53,089 nucleotides of DNA from Selenomonas sp. (GCA_018052705.1 JAGPMW010000013.1:1-53089); one strand, 5' to 3'; shown: positions 17,717 to 28,124, numbered from the stretch's first letter. Translations and numbers: made by a program. Notes: generated by a model not told the origin, from the sequence alone.

Positions 17717-19225
17717 ATGATTATTCCGGAGAAGAACCTGATGAAGCTGGCTAATGGCAGCGATGTTCGCGGTGTCGCTATGGAAGGCGTGGCTGATGAA
17801 CCTGTGAACCTGAGCATTGAGGCTGCAAATGTGATCGCGTCGGGATTTATCCAGTTTTTGGCTGAGCGTACCGGTAAAGAGAAGAAAGACCTGCGTATTG
17901 CAGTAGGCCGCGACTCCCGTTTGTCGGGACATGCGCTGAAAAAATCAGTGCTGCAGGCGTTGACGGCAGCTGGGGTTGTGACGGTAGATTGCAGTATGGC
18001 ATCTACGCCATCGATGTTCATGTCCATTGTGTTCCCCGAGACGAAGATGGATGGTTCGATTATGATCACGGCCAGTCATCTGCCGTACAATCGCAATGGC
18101 CTGAAATTTTTCACCAAAGATGGCGGTGTGGAGCATGAGGATGTTATCACGATTCTGCAGAATGCATCGCGCTGCCCGGTGATTGAGGGCGATTTGGGCA
18201 AAGTCCAGAAATATAATCTTATGGAGCGCTACTGTCATCATCTGCGCAAGAAAATCCGTACGGCGCTGGGTAGTGAAAATGAGCCGTTAAAGGGCATGCA
18301 TGTTGTGGTTGATGCCGGCAATGGCGCAGGTGGTTTTTTTGCCACGCAGGTACTTGGCCGCCTGGGCGCTGATACCACCGGCAGCATATTTCTTGAGCCG
18401 GATGGACATTTCCCCAACCACATCCCGAACCCGGAGAACAAGCAGGCCATGGAAGCTATTCGCAAGGCCGTCCTGGACAGCCATGCAGATCTGGGTCTGA
18501 TTTTTGATACCGATGTCGATCGTATGAGTGCTGTGCTCAAGAATGGTAAAGAAGTCAGCCGTAATGCGCTGATTGGCATGATGGCGGCTATTCTGGCACC
18601 GGACTATCCGGGCAGTACCATCATCACCGACTCGGTTACGAGCGATGAGCTGACCGTATTCCTTGAAGAAGATCTTGGGCTTAAGCATATGCGGTATATG
18701 CGCGGCTATAAGAACGTCATCGATGAATGCATCCGTCAGAATAAGGCAGGCGTGGTCTCGCCGCTGGCAATTGAGACATCTGGACATGGGGCGTTATCCG
18801 AGAACTATTATCTTGATGACGGTGCTTATCTGGCGGTCAAGCTGCTGATTGCGGCCAAGAAAGCCAAGATGCAGGGCAAGCGGCTTTCCAATCTGATTGC
18901 CAGCTTGGGTCAGCCGGTCGAGGGGCAGGAATACCGCATGAAGATCAAGGGTGAGGAAGATTTCCGCGCCTATGGACAGGGTGTGCTCACGACATTTGAA
19001 AAGCGTGCAGAAGAAAAAGGTATTCACATTGCGAAACCATCCTACGAAGGGGTTCGACTGGTGTTCGCCGATGGCTGGGCATTATTGCGAATGTCACTGC
19101 ATGATCCCAATATGCCACTTAATATTGAGAGCCGCAGGGAAGGCGGTGTAAAAACGATTGCTGCTCAGGTAAAAGGACTGCTGGAGGGCTTTGTATCACT
19201 GGATCTCAGTGTATTTGACGACTAA
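17717..19225 (+). CDS. Phosphomannomutase/phosphoglucomutase
   Basis: A 502-residue alpha-D-phosphohexomutase that interconverts hexose 6- and 1-phosphates for sugar-nucleotide synthesis. GRDSRLSGHALK is the N-terminal substrate loop, TASHLPYNRNGLKFF carries the phosphoserine (with LP in place of the more common NP) and DTDVDRM is the metal-binding loop, where DGDGDR is more usual. ETSGHGALSENYYLDDGAY is the sugar-binding motif. The ribosome binding site is GAGGGGGC. Together with the upstream isomerase it may supply precursors for LPS or other surface glycans. A broken glycerol kinase begins 20 bases after its stop codon. Confidence 0.88.
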   Translation: MIIPEKNLMKLANGSDVRGVAMEGVADEPVNLSIEAANVIASGFIQFLAERTGKEKKDLRIAVGRDSRLSGHALKKSVLQALTAAGVVTVDCSMASTPSMFMSIVFPETKMDGSIMITASHLPYNRNGLKFFTKDGGVEHEDVITILQNASRCPVIEGDLGKVQKYNLMERYCHHLRKKIRTALGSENEPLKGMHVVVDAGNGAGGFFATQVLGRLGADTTGSIFLEPDGHFPNHIPNPENKQAMEAIRKAVLDSHADLGLIFDTDVDRMSAVLKNGKEVSRNALIGMMAAILAPDYPGSTIITDSVTSDELTVFLEEDLGLKHMRYMRGYKNVIDECIRQNKAGVVSPLAIETSGHGALSENYYLDDGAYLAVKLLIAAKKAKMQGKRLSNLIASLGQPVEGQEYRMKIKGEEDFRAYGQGVLTTFEKRAEEKGIHIAKPSYEGVRLVFADGWALLRMSLHDPNMPLNIESRREGGVKTIAAQVKGLLEGFVSLDLSVFDD

Positions 19226-19245
19226 GCGGATACAGGAGGCATTTG

Positions 19246-20395
19246 ATGCAGAAAAAATATATTCTGTCGCTGGATGCAGGGACGGTCAAGAATCGTGCCG
19301 TATTTTTCCGTCACCAAGATCTGCTGGATACTGGATCATGTTGAAGGAGCCAGGCAACTCGCTGAGCAGGGCGAGCTCATGTGTGGTACGGTCGATACCT
19401 GGCTGATGTGGAAACTCAGCAATGGTGAGATTTTTGCTACGGATTATTCGAACGCATCGCGGACGATGCTTTTTCATCTGAAAGATCTGTGCTGGGATGA
19501 AGAACTGCTGGAGCATTTCCATATTCCTGCCAGTATGCTGCCGGAAACCCACCCATCAAGCTACATTTATGGGATGACGGATGCTTCGCATCTGGGGGCG
19601 GCACTGCCGATTGCTGGTTGCATTGGCAATCAGCAGGCGGCGCTTTTGGGCCAAGCCTGTTTTGATAAAGGTCAGGCGAAAAACTCATATGGTGAAGGGT
19701 CTTTTTTCCTATTGAATATAGGTAATAAGCCGATGATTTCCCGCAATGGCCTCATTACAACGATTGCCTGGGGGATTGGCGATGAGGTTACCTATGCAAT
19801 AGAAGGCAGCGTGTTTGTGTCAGGTGCTACGCTGGAATGGCTCAAAAATCGATTGGGACTGTTGAAATCTATGCCGGATTCTGAGTGGGTTGCCAAGCAG
19901 GTGGCTGATACAGACGGGGTCTATTTTGTTCCATCATTTCGTGGCCTTTCCGCACCATATTGGGATATGCAGACTACGGGCATGATTATTGGTTTGAAAG
20001 AAAATACGCAGCAGGCACATATCGTCCGGGCAGCGCTGATGGCGCTGGCGTATCAGGTTCGCGATGTCTATGAGGCTGTGGCATCTGATGTCGATACCAG
20101 AATCACGGAACTGCGTGTTGATGGTGGTGCCAGCCAGAACAATCTGTTGATGCAGTTTCAGGCGGATATCCTTGATATTCCGGTTACCCGCCCGTATATT
20201 ATGGAAACTACGGCCCTGGGTGCAGCCTATCTGGCTGGACTGGCAACCGGCGTCTGGCAGGATATTAATGAATTGAAGAAGCTCTGGCATGAGGAGCTGA
20301 CTTTCCGGCCTGACATGCCGGACGCTGATCGTGTGCGTCTCTATGATGGCTGGCAGAATGCCGTATCGAAAGTGATGGGCTGGCCGGCAAATTGA
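19246..20395 (+). pseudogene. Glycerol kinase paralogue with internal deletion and frameshift
   Basis: An ATG at 19246 behind AGGAGG starts MQKKYILSLDAGTVKNRAVFF, the FGGY-kinase N-terminus, then reads a few unrelated codons to a stop at about 19344. In another frame, from about 19310, VTKICWILDHVEGAR resumes glycerol kinase sequence and stays open to 20395. Compared with the intact glpK at 25773, residues about 22-138 (nearly 350 bases) are missing and the frame changes at the junction. Active-site positions also differ: the catalytic Asp of GDQQ is Asn (IGNQQAALLGQ), TYGTGCF is SYGEGSF, and GTTSNRA is GTVKNRA. An ATG at 19274 could start a 373-residue product but has no good ribosome binding site. 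An assembly error is possible. Confidence 0.85.
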
Positions 20396-20417
20396 ACAAG
20401 TATTTTAGGTAAATGAA

Positions 20418-20465
20418 AAAGCGGCCCCATTGCTAGGATAAAAGTCCTAGCAATGGGGCCGCTTT
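20418..20465. terminator. Strong bidirectional terminator (perfect 21-bp stem)
   Basis: 20418-20438 pairs perfectly with 20445-20465 around a TAAAAG loop; the arms start with AAA and end with TTT. It separates the broken glycerol kinase from the converging HTH gene. Confidence 0.9.
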
Positions 20466-20470
20466 GATTA

Positions 20471-20800
20471 TTATAATTCCGATAACAGGATCTTCAAGGC
20501 CAGTTTCTTGTCCATCGGGAGCTGGCGGATCAGTTTTAGCAGGGGTTCGTCAACCTCTTCGGCTGGACCGCTGCTGCTGGCTGCTGCTGAGGTCATGGCT
20601 TCGGATATGCGTTCGAGTTCCTCCATGTGGATGCGAAGAGCATGGCAGATCTTCAGGACATTATCCATGGCCGCTCCGCCAATTGAGCCGTTGAGAATGG
20701 ATAACAGAGTAGTATAAGGCATATTTATTTCCTGGGCAAAGGCCTTGAGTGTATAGCCCTGGGCCTTTATCAGCGATTTGATATAGTCTTCACGTGTCAT
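20471..20800 (-). CDS. Small Cro/C1-like HTH regulator
   Basis: A 109-residue DNA-binding protein. The N-terminal half is an XRE-type helix-turn-helix, with YTLKAFAQEINMPYTTLLSILNGSIGGAAMDNVLKICHALRIHMEEL giving five helices. A Ser/Ala-rich linker leads to a short C-terminal helical tail (LLKLIRQLPMDKKLALKILLSEL). The frame extends to 20857, but GGAGG seven bases before the ATG at 20800 decides the start. It is transcribed divergently from glpABC across a 421-base region containing two inverted repeats, so it could regulate that operon; this is inferred from position only. Confidence 0.8.
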   Translation of the reverse strand: MTREDYIKSLIKAQGYTLKAFAQEINMPYTTLLSILNGSIGGAAMDNVLKICHALRIHMEELERISEAMTSAAASSSGPAEEVDEPLLKLIRQLPMDKKLALKILLSEL

Positions 20801-21019
20801 AGAGTTCCTCCAAATAATTCGGCGTCTTGTAATAAGCAATATGATTTCGGCCAGCATGCTGACCGGGATTTTTGGCTAAATTTATATTGCTTATTATATA
20901 TGTACAGCCATGAAAAATAAAGAGATAGTGGCCAGAAATCCATCAAATTCGGATTTTTATGAGACGAATTTCCTAGAAAATACAATAATAGAAAATACGA
21001 AAAAATATAATAAAAAACG

Positions 21020-21047
21020 TAATATCGTATTGACGAATACGATATTA
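21020..21047. repeat. Perfect 12-bp inverted repeat upstream of glpA
   Basis: TAATATCGTATT (21020-21031) and AATACGATATTA (21036-21047) flank a 4-base GACG centre. The size and symmetry fit a dimeric repressor or activator site. It lies about 175 bases before the glpA start codon. Confidence 0.65.
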
Positions 21048-21076
21048 TCAGTTAATATAGTGGCTGTAGATGAAAT

Positions 21077-21103
21077 ATCGTTTTAAATGTTTTATAAAAC
21101 GAT
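21077..21103. repeat. Second inverted repeat upstream of glpA, related half-site
   Basis: ATCGTTTTA (21077-21085) and TAAAACGAT (21095-21103) are perfect complements with a 9-base centre. The half-site ATCGT(A/T)TT is shared with the palindrome at 21020-21047, centred 56-57 bases away, suggesting two sites for one regulator. Confidence 0.55.
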
Positions 21104-21221
21104 TTTACGTACATTTTGCGAAAAAGGAATAGAAAATGTAAAGTAATATTATTTTTTTGCGTGAATTGCGTGTAAATTACTAAAATACAAATTACTTCAG
21201 CACAGAAGGGGCGGTTTCAAG

Positions 21222-22835
21222 ATGGAACAAGCAACGGTCATCGTTATCGGCGGCGGAGCTACTGGTGTAGGTATCCTGCGCGATTTGGCCATGCGGGGCG
21301 TGGATGTCATGCTGGTGGAAAAACAGGATCTGGTTAATGGGGCGAGCTCCCGTTATCATGGATTGCTGCACAGTGGCGGACGCTATGCAGTTAAGGATCA
21401 GGAGGCCGCTAAAGAATGTATTGAGGAGAATACGATTCTGCGCAAAATTGGCAAGTCCTGTGTTGAAGCCTCTGGCGGTATGTTCGTGAGGCTCGATAGT
21501 GACGATCCTGATTATGAGAAGCAGTGGGTGAAGGGGTGTGCGGACAGTGGTATTGAGGCAACACCAATCTCATTGCAGAAGGCGTTTGAAATGGAACCCC
21601 TGTTGTCTGGCCATGTTGTGTCGGCCTATCTGGTTCCTGATGCCGCGATTGACGGATTTCGCATGTCCTGGCAGAATGTGGATTCAGCGAAACGGTATGG
21701 CGGACGGTTTAAGACCTATACGGAGGTCATCGCTGTTCTGCAGCAGAATGGCAGGGTGAATGGCATCAAGGTCCGGGAAAGCTTGACCGGATGCGAATAT
21801 GAGATTGGCTGTGAGATACTCATCAATGCGGCCGGCGGCTGGGCTGGTAAGGTTGCGGCCATGGCTGGACTGGATGTTGGTGTTCAGCCGGACAAAGGAA
21901 CGCTGCTGGCGTTCAATCAGCGTATCGCTAACCATGTGGTCAATCGGCTGCACAAGTCGTCGGATGGTGATATCTTTGTTCCGCATGGATCTATTACGAT
22001 TCTGGGGACGACATCTATGAGTATTGCAGATGCTGAGGATACAAGCTCGGCTCGGGCCGAGGTCGAAAAACTGCTGAGCATTGGCGAGAAGACCTTTGAA
22101 AACCTGCGAAATTATCGTTTGTTGCGGGCATTTGCGGGCTCCCGCCCACTTTATATGCCGCCAGGCGGAGCCGCAGGCCGCGGCGCTTCGCGGGGGTTTG
22201 CTATTGTCAATCATGAGTCGCAAGATGGACTGGCTGGAATGTTTACGATTGTCGGCGGCAAGTTTACGACTTATCGACTGATGGCTGAACGCATGGCAGA
22301 TCAGGTTTGTGAACAGCTTGGCAATCATAATCCCTGCCGGACGGCGGAGGAGGCGCTGGTGCCGGAAGTATCAGCGGCTGATAAAAAGCAGGCGCGCAAA
22401 TACTTCCCGGCCTTCGGGACCGATTTGGCTGCGACTCGGCTGGGACCGGAGCGCTTTAGCCGCGTCACGGAGCGGCTGGCTAAGGAGCCGGACAAGCGGG
22501 CTTTGATCTGCGAATGTGAGAATGTAACGCTGGCCGAGGTTGAAGAGATTGCGCAGGAGCTTAGCAGCTATCGCATCAATGATGTTCGTCGTCGTACTCG
22601 TCTTGGGATGGGGACCTGTCAGGCCAATTTCTGCGCACTGCGCAGCGCTGGAGTTTTCTCCCGGTGCGGGCAGACGGACTCGTCGAATGATTCGCTGGGA
22701 CAGATGAAGGAATTTCTGCAGGGACGATGGAAGGGCATCCGCCCTGTATTGATGGGGCGGACGTTACGGGAGATAGAGATGACACGCGCTCTTTATGAAC
22801 TTTCGTTCAATGTGAATGGAGGAGGACAAGAATGA
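21222..22835 (+). CDS. glpA: Anaerobic glycerol-3-phosphate dehydrogenase, large FAD subunit
   Basis: A 537-residue flavoprotein that oxidises glycerol 3-phosphate to dihydroxyacetone phosphate in the anaerobic GlpABC complex. VIVIGGGATGVGILRDLAMRGVDVMLVEK is the FAD-binding Rossmann motif, SSRYHGLLHSGGRYA is the conserved DAO segment and VGGKFTTYRLMAE is the C-terminal FAD contact. A BFD-like [2Fe-2S] domain follows (about 425-475), with CECEN and CQANFC giving four Cys. Its stop overlaps the glpB ATG by four bases. It is the first gene of the glycerol operon. Confidence 0.95.
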   Translation: MEQATVIVIGGGATGVGILRDLAMRGVDVMLVEKQDLVNGASSRYHGLLHSGGRYAVKDQEAAKECIEENTILRKIGKSCVEASGGMFVRLDSDDPDYEKQWVKGCADSGIEATPISLQKAFEMEPLLSGHVVSAYLVPDAAIDGFRMSWQNVDSAKRYGGRFKTYTEVIAVLQQNGRVNGIKVRESLTGCEYEIGCEILINAAGGWAGKVAAMAGLDVGVQPDKGTLLAFNQRIANHVVNRLHKSSDGDIFVPHGSITILGTTSMSIADAEDTSSARAEVEKLLSIGEKTFENLRNYRLLRAFAGSRPLYMPPGGAAGRGASRGFAIVNHESQDGLAGMFTIVGGKFTTYRLMAERMADQVCEQLGNHNPCRTAEEALVPEVSAADKKQARKYFPAFGTDLAATRLGPERFSRVTERLAKEPDKRALICECENVTLAEVEEIAQELSSYRINDVRRRTRLGMGTCQANFCALRSAGVFSRCGQTDSSNDSLGQMKEFLQGRWKGIRPVLMGRTLREIEMTRALYELSFNVNGGGQE

Positions 22836-24076
22836 AGCATTCCGATATCGTAGTGATTGGCAGCGGACTGGCAGGGCTGACTGCTGCATTGGCAGGGGCC
22901 AGGCAGGGCAAATCGGTGACTATGCTGACCTATGGTTCCGGATCGCTTAGTCTGAACAGTGGGGTTATCGATCTGCTTGGATATGATGCACAGCATCAGC
23001 TGGTCCGGTCTCCGCGTGAGGCGATCGGGCATTTACCGGCTATACATCCGTACCATAAAATCGGGTTGCCAGCTATTGAGCAGTCGATAGAATTCTTTAA
23101 AGATTTTACCAGCAAGGCAGGATTTCCTTATATTGGGAGTTTGGATAAACAGATCATGGTGCCGACGGCGGTCGGTACGCTTAAGCCGACTGGCTTGGCA
23201 CCACAGTCGCTTGATGGATCAGAACTGGTGGCTAAAAAAAGGGTTATCGTCGTAGGGATCAAAGGCGTAAAGGACTTCTATGCTGATCTTGTTGCGAAGA
23301 ACCTCCGGTCCGCTTTGGGGAAGGATAAGATGTGCCAGGCGGTCGAGCTTACGACTGGTCTTATAGGCGGACGTGATCTTACGATACTGGACACCGCCCG
23401 CTGGCTGGATACGGCGCAGGGACGAGATGCTTTTGTCCGCCAGCTTCAGGGCTTCGACTGTGGGCCGACGACGGTCTTTGTTGTACCGCAGATGCTTGGA
23501 ACGAACCGGACATCAGTATGGCAGGAGATCAGCGACCGTCTGGGAACTAAGGTTGTTGAAACAACCGGTCTGCCACCATCGACGAATGGTCTTCGCCTGC
23601 AGAAGCTCTTTTATGAAGCTTTGCAGCAGTCTGGTGTGAAAATCATAGAAAATACCAAGGTTTTGCGGGCCAATGTTTCCGCCGGGCATTGCACAGGTGT
23701 TATTACGGGGACCGCTGCCCGGGAGAAATGCTATACCGCAGATCGTTTTGTGTTGGCCACAGGCGGTTTCTACAGCGGCGGCATCGTGATGCCAGACTTT
23801 GATCATCCGCAGGAACCAGTTTTCAATCTTCCCGTGTATTTCGAGTCGGGCGAGGAAAACTGGAGTAATCCGGAGTTATTTGCGGATAAGCCACAGGGAT
23901 TTGCTAAGACCGGAATTCTTATCGATGAGATGATGCGTCCGATTGATGCGTCCGGCCGGCTGGTTCTGGAGAATGTGTATGTAGTCGGCCGGAATATTGG
24001 CGGCTATGATTCCTGCTTTGAGCACTCAGGTAACGGAGTAGCGTTGGCATCGGCCTTCAAAGCTGTGCAGGGATAA
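22832..24076 (+). CDS. glpB: Anaerobic glycerol-3-phosphate dehydrogenase subunit B
   Basis: A 414-residue flavoprotein subunit of GlpABC. SDIVVIGSGLAGLTAALAGARQGKSVTML is an FAD/FMN-binding N-terminus, LSLNSGVIDLLGYD is the GlpB family motif, and ENVYVVGRNIGGYDSCFEHSGNGVALASAF near the end contacts the flavin. It passes electrons from GlpA toward GlpC. A GGAGGAC ribosome binding site lies within the end of glpA and the ATGA overlap couples the two genes. The length matches known GlpB proteins. Confidence 0.95.
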   Translation: MKHSDIVVIGSGLAGLTAALAGARQGKSVTMLTYGSGSLSLNSGVIDLLGYDAQHQLVRSPREAIGHLPAIHPYHKIGLPAIEQSIEFFKDFTSKAGFPYIGSLDKQIMVPTAVGTLKPTGLAPQSLDGSELVAKKRVIVVGIKGVKDFYADLVAKNLRSALGKDKMCQAVELTTGLIGGRDLTILDTARWLDTAQGRDAFVRQLQGFDCGPTTVFVVPQMLGTNRTSVWQEISDRLGTKVVETTGLPPSTNGLRLQKLFYEALQQSGVKIIENTKVLRANVSAGHCTGVITGTAAREKCYTADRFVLATGGFYSGGIVMPDFDHPQEPVFNLPVYFESGEENWSNPELFADKPQGFAKTGILIDEMMRPIDASGRLVLENVYVVGRNIGGYDSCFEHSGNGVALASAFKAVQG

Positions 24077-24096
24077 GGAAAGGAGAGCCCGATTGA

Positions 24097-25323
24097 ATGA
24101 AAAAGAAGAATAAGCAGGTCCAAGAGGAAGAGAAAGCCGTCTATACAGCTGATAATTGTCTGTCCTGCACGTCCTGCATGTCGAGCTGCCCAGTAATGGA
24201 AGCTTCACGTGAATACCGGGGGCCCAAGTTGGTCGGGCCGGCACATAGCCGGATGCATTTCTCACAGGAGGACATTGAGGATAGCCTGGAGTTTTGCTCA
24301 AATTGCAAGGCTTGTGATCGTTCCTGCCCGTCCGGCGTAGCGGTTTCGACGTTGAATATGCTCCAGCGTGGTGCCTATTATCAGACCCATGGTCATTCGC
24401 AGCGTGACGATATGCTTGCTCACGGCGAGCGCATGGCTAAGCTGGTCCGGGCAATGCCGCTTGGTGCGAAAATGGCGAATTGGGGGATGAAGGCCGGTAA
24501 AGTTTTTGGTGTATTCGGCACACTGGGGCTCGCTGGCAAACGTTCGATGCCAGCCTACGCACCGACTTCATTCATGAAGTTGTTTCGAGAGCTCAGGCAG
24601 CAGCCCTATGAGAAGAAGGTTGTATTTTATCCCGGCTGTTTCATCAATGATTACACACCGGAGGTCGGCGTGGCTTTTGTCAAGGTCATGCAGCGTAACC
24701 AGATAGAAGTGCTGGTCGATCCCGCCTTTAACTGTTGTGGTTCACCAATGGTCACGACGGGATTCCTCGATGAGGCGAAAGAGCATGCACAGAATAATGT
24801 GGCTCGTATCTTGGCATGGAAAGAACAGGGTATTCCGGTCATTGCCTGTTGTACCAGTTGTTCGCTGATGCTCAAGCAGGAGTATGCTGAGTTGTTTGCT
24901 GAGGAGTCGATGAAGGAAGCCGGCACAAATGTCTATGATGCGTTTGAGTATTTGGAATTGATGCAGGATAAAGGTGAGCTGGATCAGGACTTCCGGCCAG
25001 TGGAGCAGCGGCTTTTGTATCACGTGCCATGTCACCTTAAGTCGCAGGGCATCGGGACACCGGCGGCAGATATTTTGAGGCAGATACCTGGCGTACAATT
25101 GGAATTAGCAGATGCTGGCTGTTGTGGTATGTCCGGTAATTATGGATTTAAAAAAGATAAATATGAGATATCTATGAAGATTGGAGAGGCATTGTTCCAG
25201 CGCATACGAGAGTATCAGGCGGATAAAGTTGTCTGCGATTGCGGGACTTGCCGGTTACAGATCAATCACGGAACGCAGGTCAAGACCTGCCATCCGATTG
25301 AAATATTATCACAGGCTTATTAA
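24097..25323 (+). CDS. glpC: Anaerobic glycerol-3-phosphate dehydrogenase subunit C
   Basis: A 408-residue iron-sulfur subunit that anchors GlpAB to the membrane and passes electrons to the quinone pool. Two 4Fe-4S motifs lie near the N-terminus (CLSCTSCMSSCPV and CSNCKACDRSCPSGV). Two cysteine-rich CCG domains follow (FYPGCFINDY to FNCCGSPM, and YHVPCHLKSQG to AGCCGMSGNYGF). An extra Cys-rich stretch (VCDCGTCRLQI) ends the protein. AAAGGAGAG stands before the ATG, 20 bases after glpB. Confidence 0.94.
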   Translation: MKKKNKQVQEEEKAVYTADNCLSCTSCMSSCPVMEASREYRGPKLVGPAHSRMHFSQEDIEDSLEFCSNCKACDRSCPSGVAVSTLNMLQRGAYYQTHGHSQRDDMLAHGERMAKLVRAMPLGAKMANWGMKAGKVFGVFGTLGLAGKRSMPAYAPTSFMKLFRELRQQPYEKKVVFYPGCFINDYTPEVGVAFVKVMQRNQIEVLVDPAFNCCGSPMVTTGFLDEAKEHAQNNVARILAWKEQGIPVIACCTSCSLMLKQEYAELFAEESMKEAGTNVYDAFEYLELMQDKGELDQDFRPVEQRLLYHVPCHLKSQGIGTPAADILRQIPGVQLELADAGCCGMSGNYGFKKDKYEISMKIGEALFQRIREYQADKVVCDCGTCRLQINHGTQVKTCHPIEILSQAY

Positions 25324-25345
25324 TGAGGTGAAAGGAGAAGGAAAA

Positions 25346-25654
25346 ATGGTACGAAGAATTGTTTTGCTCTGTTCGGCGGGTGTATCGACAAATATGCTTG
25401 TTCGCCGGATGGAGAGCGAGGCGGCCCGGCTTGGTTATCCTTGTTCAATCAGTTTCTATCCGGTGGTAGAGGTCAAGGAGGCTGCCGCTTTTGCTGACGT
25501 AATGTTGCTGGCTCCCCAGTCGGCATATGAATTGCCGGAGATTCAGGTCAAGTATCCGAATGTAAAGTCTGCGGTCATCCCCAAAGAGTTGTATGCAAAG
25601 ATCGATGCAGACCAGATTCTGGATTTGGCGCAGCGGATTGTTGGCGATTATTAA
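25346..25654 (+). CDS. Orphan PTS IIB component, lactose/cellobiose-type
   Basis: A 102-residue protein with MVRRIVLLCSAGVSTNMLVRRM at its start, the P-loop-like phosphocysteine motif of the lactose/chitobiose IIB family, with Cys9 as the expected phosphorylation site. The rest (FADVMLLAPQSAYELPEIQ, IPKELYAKIDADQIL) fits the four-stranded IIB fold and normal length. A strong AAAGGAGAAGGA ribosome binding site fixes the start, although the frame is open to 25181 inside glpC. No IIA or IIC gene of this class lies nearby; it sits between glpC and glpK and is likely cotranscribed with them. A signalling role in glycerol metabolism is speculation. Confidence 0.88.
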   Translation: MVRRIVLLCSAGVSTNMLVRRMESEAARLGYPCSISFYPVVEVKEAAAFADVMLLAPQSAYELPEIQVKYPNVKSAVIPKELYAKIDADQILDLAQRIVGDY

Positions 25655-25757
25655 CTTTGGGATAGCATTTCAGTAATTTGCTGGTCCGTATAGGGTGTGT
25701 GTCATTGTAGCAGGATAGGAATTTCTACTGTGAGAATTTTCTTAAAATATATAATAG

Positions 25758-27275
<1,518 letters not shown>

Positions 27276-27301
27276 GCGAAGTAGGATAAGGAGGCATAAC
27301 T

Positions 27302-28027
27302 ATGGATAATTTATTAGGTGAGTTTGTTGGCACGATGGTCCTGCTGGTATTTGGCTGTGGCGTATGTGCGAACCTTACATTGGAGAAATCAAAAGGACAG
27401 GCCAGTGGCTGGGTTAATATAGCCATCGGCTGGGGCTTTGCCGTCACACTGGGGGTATTTACGGCGACGACACTTGGCGCGCCACAGGGCGATTTGAATC
27501 CGGCCGTAACATTCGGCAAGACATTGCTGGGAATATACACGATACCACAATTTCTGGCTACTTCGGTAGTGCAGATCTTGGGCGGTATCCTCGGGGCTGC
27601 TATCGTCTGGCTGGCTTATCTGCCACATTGGGAAGAGACGAAGGATAAGGCTGCCAAATTGGGCATCTTCTGCACCGCTCCGGCAATCCGCAAGATGGGA
27701 CCGGCATTCCTTTGCGAGTTCATTGCTACATTTTTCCTGATGTTTGTCATCTGGATGATTTTTTCGAAACCAGTTGGCACAATGGTCCCAGGCTATGGCC
27801 CTTACATTGTTGGTGTGCTGATTTGGGCGTTGGGACTGTCTCTGGGTGGACCTACTGGATATGCGATGAACCCGGCCCGCGATCTTGGCCCGCGTATCGC
27901 TCATGCAATTTTGCCGATTGCTGGTAAAGGTGGATCGGACTGGGGCTATGCCTGGGTGCCAATCTGTGCTCCGCTTTGCGGCGCAGGCTTTGCCTATGTG
28001 GTAGCGCATGCACTGGGTGTATTCTGA
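27302..28027 (+). CDS. glpF: Glycerol uptake facilitator (aquaglyceroporin)
   Basis: A 241-residue member of the MIP channel family that lets glycerol diffuse across the inner membrane. Six hydrophobic helices are visible and both half-helix motifs are present: DLNPAVTFGKT (first NPA) and AMNPARDLGPR (second NPA, whose Asp at the following position is characteristic of glycerol channels). AGGAGGC precedes the ATG, 26 bases after glpK. It closes the glycerol operon, and glpK traps the imported glycerol. A strong terminator follows. Confidence 0.95.
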   Translation: MDNLLGEFVGTMVLLVFGCGVCANLTLEKSKGQASGWVNIAIGWGFAVTLGVFTATTLGAPQGDLNPAVTFGKTLLGIYTIPQFLATSVVQILGGILGAAIVWLAYLPHWEETKDKAAKLGIFCTAPAIRKMGPAFLCEFIATFFLMFVIWMIFSKPVGTMVPGYGPYIVGVLIWALGLSLGGPTGYAMNPARDLGPRIAHAILPIAGKGGSDWGYAWVPICAPLCGAGFAYVVAHALGVF

Positions 28028-28048
28028 TTTGAAAGCAATAGAATAAAA

Positions 28049-28100
28049 TAACAAAGGCTCCATGACCGGCGGATAATCTCTGGTCATGGAGCCTTTGTTA
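28049..28100. terminator. Bidirectional terminator after glpF
   Basis: A perfect 19-bp stem (28049-28067 with 28082-28100) with a 14-base loop. It lies between glpF and the converging FadR-type regulator gene. Confidence 0.9.
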
Positions 28101-28124
28101 TTTGTGCATGTTGTTTCAAGAGTT

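Larger units (their letters stand above)
20801..21221. promoter_or_regulatory. AT-rich divergent control region of the HTH gene and glp operon
   Basis: A 421-base stretch without a gene. It is strongly AT-rich between about 20940 and 21200. It holds two inverted repeats (listed separately) and, nearer glpA, a possible weak promoter with TTGCGT (21157-21162) and TAAAAT (21181-21186), 18 bases apart. No terminator or riboswitch was recognised. Confidence 0.55.
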
